DNA of 64,000 bases from Alsobacter metallidurans. GTDB lineage: Bacteria; Pseudomonadota; Alphaproteobacteria; Rhizobiales; Beijerinckiaceae. Under the pieces are notes generated by a model, which ran no database searches, was not told the DNA's origin, and saw nothing but the letters and a program-made list of their open reading frames with translations. Positions 58,886 to 64,000 of this stretch are shown here, piece by piece (within the stretch, counting starts at the first letter, position 1; every line of letters starts with the position of its first letter). The stretch is from the NCBI RefSeq assembly GCF_014636935.1, contig NZ_BMES01000001.1, forward strand, positions 2,208,381 through 2,272,380. The letters run 5' to 3'. The position numbers were made by a program, and so were the translations under genes.

Positions 58886-61800
58886 TTAGTCGGCCCGCTG
58901 GTAGGCGGCTCCCGTTGGGGCCGCGCCGGCCGGGACCGCATCGCCGAGGGGCGCCTCCTCGCGCGCCGCAAGCTTTTTGCCGCCCGACAGGAGAGTCTCG
59001 ATCTTGTCGAGGTAGAAATACACCACCGGGGTGATGAACAGCGTCAGCAGCTGCGAAACGCACAATCCGCCCACCACCGCAATGCCGAGCGGCTGGCGCA
59101 GCTCCGATCCGGCTCCCGACCCGAGCGCGATCGGCAGGGTGCCGAGCAGCGCCGCGAAGGTCGTCATGATGATCGGCCGGAAGCGCAACAGCGCGGCCTC
59201 GCGGATCGCCGTGAGCGCGTCCGCGCCCTCGCGCCGCCGCTCGATCGCGAAGTCCACCATCATGATGGCGTTCTTCTTGACGATGCCGATCAGCATCAGG
59301 ATGCCGATGATCGCGATCACCGACAGGTCCATGCCATAATATTGCAGCGCCAGCAGCGCGCCGAGCCCGGCCGAGGGCAGGCCGGACAGGATGGTGATAG
59401 GGTGAATGAAGCTCTCATAGAGCACGCCCAGCACCATGTAGATCACCAGCACGGCCGCGAGGATCAGGACGCCCTGGCCCTTCAGCGCGTCCTGGAACAG
59501 CTGCGCCGATCCCGTGAACCCCGTCGTGATCGAGGCCGGCAGCGCCGCCTCGCGCTCCGCCCGCTTGATCGCCTCCACGGCGTCGCCAAGCGAAACGCCC
59601 GGCGCCGTGTTGAAGGAGATCGTCACGGCCGGCTGCTGCGATTGCCGGCTCACCGAGAGTGGACCGACGTTGCGCGTCACCGTCGCGATGGCCTCGAGCG
59701 GCACATTCTGGCCCGCATTGTTACGCACGAAGATGCGCGACAGCGCCGACGGATCGGTCTGGAAGATCCGGTCCGCCTCCATGATGACCTGGTAGTCGTT
59801 GGCGGGCGTGAAGATAGTCGAGATCTGCCGCGAGCCGAACGCGCTGTAGAGCGTCTGCCGCAACTGGTCAGAGGTCACGCCGAACTGCGCCGCCTTTTCG
59901 CGGTCGAGCTCCACCATGGCCTGCGGGTTGGAGAGCTGCAGGTCGATGTTCACGTCCCGCAGCATGTCGATCTTGGCGAGGCGCGCCCGCATGTCGGGCG
60001 CTGACTTGTAGAGCGCGGCGAGGTCGGCGCTTTGCAGGGTGTACTGATACTGGGCGCGCGACTGGCGCCCGGAGTTCAGGTTGATGTTCTGCACCGGCTG
60101 CATCACGAGGCTGATGCCCGGCACGTTGGCGACCTTGCGGCGCAGCCGCGCGATCACCTCGTTCACGGGCTCACGCTCCTCGCGCGGCTTCAGGGCGATG
60201 AACATGAAACCCTGGCTGATCGACTGGAAGCCTGAATTCGACGTCAGGTAGTCGACGGCCGGGTCGGCCCGGACGATCTCGTTCAGCAGTTGCTGGCGCG
60301 CCGCCATGGCCTCGAAGGATGTATCGGGCGGACCCTCGGTCGCGCCGCGGATCAGGCCGGTGTCCTCGGTCGGGAAGAAGCCCTTCGGGACGTCCATGTA
60401 GAGCTTCACGCTGACGAACACGGACGCGATCGTCAGCAGCAGCACGATGAGCCGCGCTTTGAGGCAAACGTCCAGCGCCCATCGATATGCGGCCAGGATG
60501 CCGTCCAGAACCGCGTCCACGGCGCGCGAGAACAGGTTCGGCCGCGCATGTGCGTCATGCGCCTTCAGGATGCGCGCACACAGCATCGGGGTCAGCGTCA
60601 GCGACACGAAGCCCGACACCAGGATGGCGACCGATATCACGGCCGCGAACTCGCGGAACACGCGCCCCACCACGCCGCCCATGAAGAACACCGGAATGAA
60701 CACGGCGACCAGAGAGAGCGTGATGGAGACGATCGTGAAGCCGATCTCGCGTGAGCCCAGCAGCGCCGCCTCGAAGGGCTTCATGCCCTCCTCGATGTGG
60801 CGAACGATGTTCTCCAGCATCACGATGGCGTCGTCGACCACGAAGCCGACCGACAGCGTCAGCGCCAACAGCGAGATGTTGTCGATGGAATAGCCCATCA
60901 CATACATCGCCGCGAAGGTGCCGACGAGCGACACCGGCAAAGCGAGCGTGGGGATCAGTGTGGCGGTGAGCGACTTCAGGAACAGGAAGATCACCATCAC
61001 GACCAGCGCGACGGAGAGCATGAGCGTGAACTTCACGTCGTGCACCGCCTCACGGATCGGCACGGAGCGGTCGTTCAGCACGTTGAGGCCGATGGAGGCC
61101 GGCAGCTGCTCGCGATAGCTCGGGATGCGCTCGCGAATCTTGTCGACCACGTCAACCGTGTTGGCGTCGGATTGGCGGAAGATCGCGACAATTAGTGACC
61201 GCTGGTCGTTGTACCAGCTGGCGGACTCGTCGTTTTCTACCGAATCCTTGGTGGTCGCGACGTCCTCCAGACGCACCGGCGCGCCGTTGCGCGACGCCAC
61301 GATCAGGTCATTGTAGTCGGCGGCCTTGCGCAGCTGCCCGGTCGCCTCGATGGTGACGCGCTGGCGCTCGCCGCGTAGCGTGCCGGTCGGCTGGTTTGAG
61401 TTGGCCGACGAAATGGCGGTGCGCAGGTCCGTGAAGGAGAGCCCGCGCGCCGAGAGCGCCTCGGGATCCACCATGATGCGCACGGCGTATTTCTGCGCGC
61501 CGAAGATCAGCGCCTGCGCGACGCCCGGGATCTGCGAGATCTGCTGCTGCAGCACCGTCTCGGCGTAGTCGTTGACCACCGAGAGCGGCTGCGTGGCCGA
61601 GGTCACGACCAGGAACAGGATCGGCTGGTCGGCCGGGTTCACCTTGCGGAAGCTCGGCGGGTTTGGCAGGTCGGGCGGCAGGCGGCGCGCCGCCGCCCCG
61701 ATCGAGGACTGCACGTCCAGCGCCGCGCCGTCGATGTTCCGGTCGAGGTCGAATTGCATCACGATATTGGTCGACCCCTGCGAGGAGAGCGACGTCATCG

Positions 61801-62035
61801 AGGTGATGCCGGAGATGTTGGAGAATTGCCGCTCCAGCGGCGCGGCCACGGAGGCCGCCATGGTCTCGGGGCTCGCGCCGGGCAGGTTGGCCTGGACGCT
61901 GATGGTCGGGAAGTCGACCCGGGGCAGGGCGGCGACCGGGAGTTGCCGATAGGCGAACAGACCAAAGATGATGAAGGACAGAGTGATGAGCGTCGTCATC
62001 ACCGGCCGGCGGATGCAGAGCACCGGGAGCGACAT
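58886..62035 (-). CDS. RND efflux pump inner-membrane subunit (HAE1/MdtBC type)
   Basis: 1049-aa proton-driven exporter that forms the trimeric inner-membrane part of a tripartite pump. TM1 is 'TLITLSFIIFGLFAYRQLP'-like, with large periplasmic loops and two repeats. The proton-relay motif in TM4 is 'SVGFVVDDAIVMLENIVRH', and the partner Lys is in 'IGIVKKNAIMMVDFAIE' (TM10). The wording is close to the MdtB/MdtC branch. The adaptor gene starts upstream on the same strand, 2 bases away. No outer-membrane TolC-type gene follows. Confidence 0.94.
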   Translation of the reverse strand: MSLPVLCIRRPVMTTLITLSFIIFGLFAYRQLPVAALPRVDFPTISVQANLPGASPETMAASVAAPLERQFSNISGITSMTSLSSQGSTNIVMQFDLDRNIDGAALDVQSSIGAAARRLPPDLPNPPSFRKVNPADQPILFLVVTSATQPLSVVNDYAETVLQQQISQIPGVAQALIFGAQKYAVRIMVDPEALSARGLSFTDLRTAISSANSNQPTGTLRGERQRVTIEATGQLRKAADYNDLIVASRNGAPVRLEDVATTKDSVENDESASWYNDQRSLIVAIFRQSDANTVDVVDKIRERIPSYREQLPASIGLNVLNDRSVPIREAVHDVKFTLMLSVALVVMVIFLFLKSLTATLIPTLALPVSLVGTFAAMYVMGYSIDNISLLALTLSVGFVVDDAIVMLENIVRHIEEGMKPFEAALLGSREIGFTIVSITLSLVAVFIPVFFMGGVVGRVFREFAAVISVAILVSGFVSLTLTPMLCARILKAHDAHARPNLFSRAVDAVLDGILAAYRWALDVCLKARLIVLLLTIASVFVSVKLYMDVPKGFFPTEDTGLIRGATEGPPDTSFEAMAARQQLLNEIVRADPAVDYLTSNSGFQSISQGFMFIALKPREEREPVNEVIARLRRKVANVPGISLVMQPVQNINLNSGRQSRAQYQYTLQSADLAALYKSAPDMRARLAKIDMLRDVNIDLQLSNPQAMVELDREKAAQFGVTSDQLRQTLYSAFGSRQISTIFTPANDYQVIMEADRIFQTDPSALSRIFVRNNAGQNVPLEAIATVTRNVGPLSVSRQSQQPAVTISFNTAPGVSLGDAVEAIKRAEREAALPASITTGFTGSAQLFQDALKGQGVLILAAVLVIYMVLGVLYESFIHPITILSGLPSAGLGALLALQYYGMDLSVIAIIGILMLIGIVKKNAIMMVDFAIERRREGADALTAIREAALLRFRPIIMTTFAALLGTLPIALGSGAGSELRQPLGIAVVGGLCVSQLLTLFITPVVYFYLDKIETLLSGGKKLAAREEAPLGDAVPAGAAPTGAAYQRAD

Positions 62036-62037
62036 CG

Positions 62038-63261
62038 TCAGGCTCCCTTGCCGGCGTCTGCAGGCTTCGTTTCGGCCGCGCCCGCCGTGGGGGCGGAAGG
62101 CGCAGCGACGGGCTTGCGCTCACGCGGCTCCACACGCACGCCGTCGGTCAGCAGGAGCTGTCCGTCCGTCACGATCGTCTCGTCGCCGTTGAGGCCGGTT
62201 TCGATCACCGCGTACGTATCCACCAGGCGAGCGACCTTCACGGGCCGCACCTTGGCGACATTGTCCACCACTACGAACACGAAGGTGCCGTTCTGGCTCG
62301 TCTGCACGGCCTCGCGCGGAACCGCGACTGCGTCAGCGTCTGTCCGAAGCGTCACCCGGACGTTGCACAATGCGCCCGGCCACAGGGTCTCGTCGGCGTT
62401 CTCGAACACGGCCCGCATCGTGATGGTGCCCGTGGATGCATCCACGGCGTTGTCGAACACCGCGATTTTGCCCTCGACGCCCTTGCGCGCGCCTTGGGGC
62501 GTCGCCAAGACGGCGCCTGCGCCATTCACCATCGCGTCGCGCAACTCCGGCAGGAGCCGCTGCGGCATTGAGAAGGACACGTAGATCGGGCTGATCTGAT
62601 TGATGGTCGCGAGCGCGACCGAGTTGTCGCCCGTCTTGGCGATGTTGCCGGCCTTCAGCCCCGCCATGCCAATGCGCCCGTCGATCGGCGCCCGCAGCGT
62701 ATAATAAGAGAGCTGAACCTTCAGCGTCTCGATCGCGGCCTCGTCGGCCTGGATTTGCGCCGAGATCGTCTGCACGGCGGTGCGGCTGTCGTCGAGCTTC
62801 TGCCGAGAGGCGTATTCGTTGGCGGCCAGCGCCTCGTTGCGGCGCACGTCGCGCTGCGCCTGCTCGAGCTGCGCCCGGGAGCGCGTCAGCGTCGCCTCGC
62901 TCTGCTTGATCTGCGACTCAATCTGCCGGCTGTCGAGCTGGAACAGGAGGTCGCCCTTGCGCACCTTGCCGCCATCGTCGAACGGAGCGGCCGCAATCTG
63001 GCTTTCGACCCGACTGCGAACAGTCACGCTCGCCATTGGCTGCACGGTCCCGATCGTGTCGAACCTCAGCGGCATGGAGCGCCGTTCCGCCTTGCCGAGC
63101 ACGACCGGAACCGAGCGGGGCGCCGCGCCCGCCGCTCCAAGGGTTTTCGCGTCGGATTTACCTGCCGGGGCAGGGGGGGCGGACTGCGCGAAAGCCGGAT
63201 GGCAGGCCACGGAGGCAGCCGCAAGAAGCGCCAAGGCGCGCAGGGTCGAACGCGACGTCAT
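62038..63261 (-). CDS. RND efflux periplasmic adaptor (membrane fusion protein)
   Basis: 407 aa. A signal peptide ends near PAFA (residue 25). It contains a lipoyl-like 'VRSRVESQIAAAPFDDGGKVRKGDLLFQLDS' (about 82-112), a helical hairpin with many Gln and Arg ('QIKQSEATLTRSRAQLEQAQRDVRRNEAL'), and beta domains 'LSYYTLRAPIDGRIGMAGLKAGNIAKTGD'. It links the RND pump to an outer-membrane channel. The long C-terminal Pro/Ala tail is dispensable-looking. It is the first gene of the efflux pair. Confidence 0.93.
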   Translation of the reverse strand: MTSRSTLRALALLAAASVACHPAFAQSAPPAPAGKSDAKTLGAAGAAPRSVPVVLGKAERRSMPLRFDTIGTVQPMASVTVRSRVESQIAAAPFDDGGKVRKGDLLFQLDSRQIESQIKQSEATLTRSRAQLEQAQRDVRRNEALAANEYASRQKLDDSRTAVQTISAQIQADEAAIETLKVQLSYYTLRAPIDGRIGMAGLKAGNIAKTGDNSVALATINQISPIYVSFSMPQRLLPELRDAMVNGAGAVLATPQGARKGVEGKIAVFDNAVDASTGTITMRAVFENADETLWPGALCNVRVTLRTDADAVAVPREAVQTSQNGTFVFVVVDNVAKVRPVKVARLVDTYAVIETGLNGDETIVTDGQLLLTDGVRVEPRERKPVAAPSAPTAGAAETKPADAGKGA

Positions 63262-63627
63262 CTAGAACTCTCCTGCCGCACGGCTGGCGCGAAGGCGCAG
63301 GTCTGCCATGCGCGGCGTGGCGGGAACCCTCACTATAAACGCAAGCCTCGCATTTGAAAGAGATTCACGCGGTAAATCGCGCGGTGGTGAACGCGAGATT
63401 GTGCTGCATACACAAGCACATGGCCCAACGGCAGGGCAGGGCGACGCTTCCGCGGGCCGCTTGGGAAGCCGCCGCAGCCTGGGGAAGCGCAACTTAGGGA
63501 GTTGATGACGTGCACATCGCCGGAAAGCCATCCGGATTTCGTTACGCTGCAAGGCCTCGGGCTGTGGATAAGCGCACGCGGAAATGGTGCGCTGCAGCAG
63601 GAAGCGAAAAAACCTCGAAAAGCTCGC
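63262..63627. other. Intergenic region, mostly no gene
   Basis: No coding region is supported here. A candidate minus-strand -10 box TATAGT (plus-strand 63332-63337) would serve the efflux genes. TTCAC and GTGAA arms around a CGCG-GTAAAT-CGCG core (63364-63391) form an imperfect palindrome that could be an operator for them. Beyond that nothing stands out up to the rRNA promoter. Confidence 0.4.
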
Positions 63628-63656
63628 TTGACCTTCCGGCGGCGTGTTGGCATAAG
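63628..63656 (+). promoter_or_regulatory. Candidate rRNA-operon promoter
   Basis: TTGACC (63628-63633) and CATAAG (63651-63656) are separated by exactly 17 bases. An A-rich tract lies upstream (about 63605-63620), as in UP-element-bearing rRNA promoters. It is about 240 bases before the boxA-like sequence. Confidence 0.6.
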
Positions 63657-64000
63657 GCGGTCATCGGCGGCGGAGACACACCAGCTGCTCTCGCCGACGG
63701 CCTTCGGCGCTTCTGCGGTTTGGGTTTCGGCCTGGCTCTGGAGTGTTCGCCTGGAAGGCCTGGTCGCGGGCCAAGCGCCCTGCGGCTTTTCAAGAACCCA
63801 CGGTGTGGCGTTCCTCTGGACCGGGTTGTGGCGGGGAGACCTGCTCCATCCGGGGGAGACCTTCGTCTGCGTTTCGGCGCAGTGGTTGGTTTTCGTGCTC
63901 TTTGACAATCAGGATGGAAGAAAGAGAAACGCGGACGGCCGTGTCCTTGCGGATCCCGAAGAGGCTCAGCGATGAGTTTTTGGTAGGGGTCGAAATGGAT
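63657..64000 (+). other. Probable rRNA-operon leader with boxA (16S gene beyond window)
   Basis: No protein is supported. TGCTCTTTGACA (63896-63907) matches the antitermination boxA, and the bases that follow (about 63916-63955) resemble the conserved 16S leader of Hyphomicrobiales in wording ('GGAAGAAAGAGAAACGCGG' then 'GTCCTTGCGGATC'). The 16S rRNA gene itself is not reached. Based on pattern memory, not a database match. Confidence 0.65.

Noticed and set aside
1..64000. Insertion sequences, prophage or CRISPR array
   Set aside because: No transposase, integrase, phage structural gene or regularly spaced repeat was found; the tRNA-Phe has no att-like duplicate nearby.

Overview
The window is GC-rich chromosomal DNA. 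Its genes look like those of an alphaproteobacterium, most likely in the order Hyphomicrobiales (Rhizobiales). Supporting points are the large number of peptide-type and branched-chain ABC importers, the Nudix/PhoU-like/Pit phosphate block, a tRNA-Phe with encoded CCA, a 'GTCATTGCGAGC...' type inverted repeat of a kind common in this group, and an rRNA-operon leader at the right edge. I saw no transposase, integrase, phage gene or CRISPR array, and the region reads as ordinary chromosome rather than an island.

Layout. 3-9781 (+): one long operon holding a Gfo/Idh/MocA dehydrogenase (cut by the window edge), a complete Dpp/Opp-type ABC importer (binding protein, two permeases, two ATPases), and, between the permeases and ATPases, an SDR dehydrogenase, a NodB-fold deacetylase-like amidohydrolase and a gamma-glutamyltransferase without a signal peptide. 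9838-11034 (+): a small exported protein and a minC with no minD or minE beside it. 11168-14497 (-): livFGMH branched-chain transporter genes. 14670-14987 (+): a small exported protein. 14955-19671 (-): a PaaK/CapK-like adenylating enzyme, a heparinase II/III-like protein and a LivK-type binding protein. 19763-24334: Pit phosphate transporter, PhoU-like partner and Nudix hydrolase (-), divergent from a phosphoesterase (+), with a PHO-box-like repeat in the shared gap.

24372-34966: single metabolic and hypothetical genes, including an aldo/keto reductase, glutamine-dependent NAD synthase with a cysteine hydrolase, a DUF4142 protein, a TAXI-like binding protein with a membrane-anchored repeat protein, an orphan LivK-type binding protein, a GAF protein, a crotonase-fold protein and a DUF3297 protein. 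A possible minus-strand small RNA lies at about 34485-34640.

35013-41916 (-): a second Dpp/Opp operon ending in an Asp/Glu-racemase-fold protein and an FMN-binding split-barrel protein, divergent from an MFS transporter (42169-43428, +). 43456-51828 (-): a third Dpp/Opp operon, linked to a GH51 alpha-L-arabinofuranosidase and an ArsR-type regulator with a large C-terminal domain, probably an arabino-oligosaccharide uptake and cleavage locus. 52060-52135 (-): tRNA-Phe. 52326-63261: mutarotase-like protein, Crp/Fnr regulator, AsmA protein, acetoacetyl-CoA synthetase, small proteins, and an RND efflux pair. 63628-64000: probable rRNA-operon promoter, boxA and leader, with the 16S gene beyond the edge.

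Overall this is a scavenging region. Three peptide/oligosaccharide ABC importers each come with their own cytoplasmic enzymes, and one branched-chain importer has two LivK-type binding proteins nearby. The most interesting points are the importer operon with embedded gamma-glutamyltransferase and deacetylase, the GH51 locus with its unusual regulator, the PHO-box divergon, and matching hairpins after two of the binding-protein genes. Functions are inferred from the translated sequences alone.
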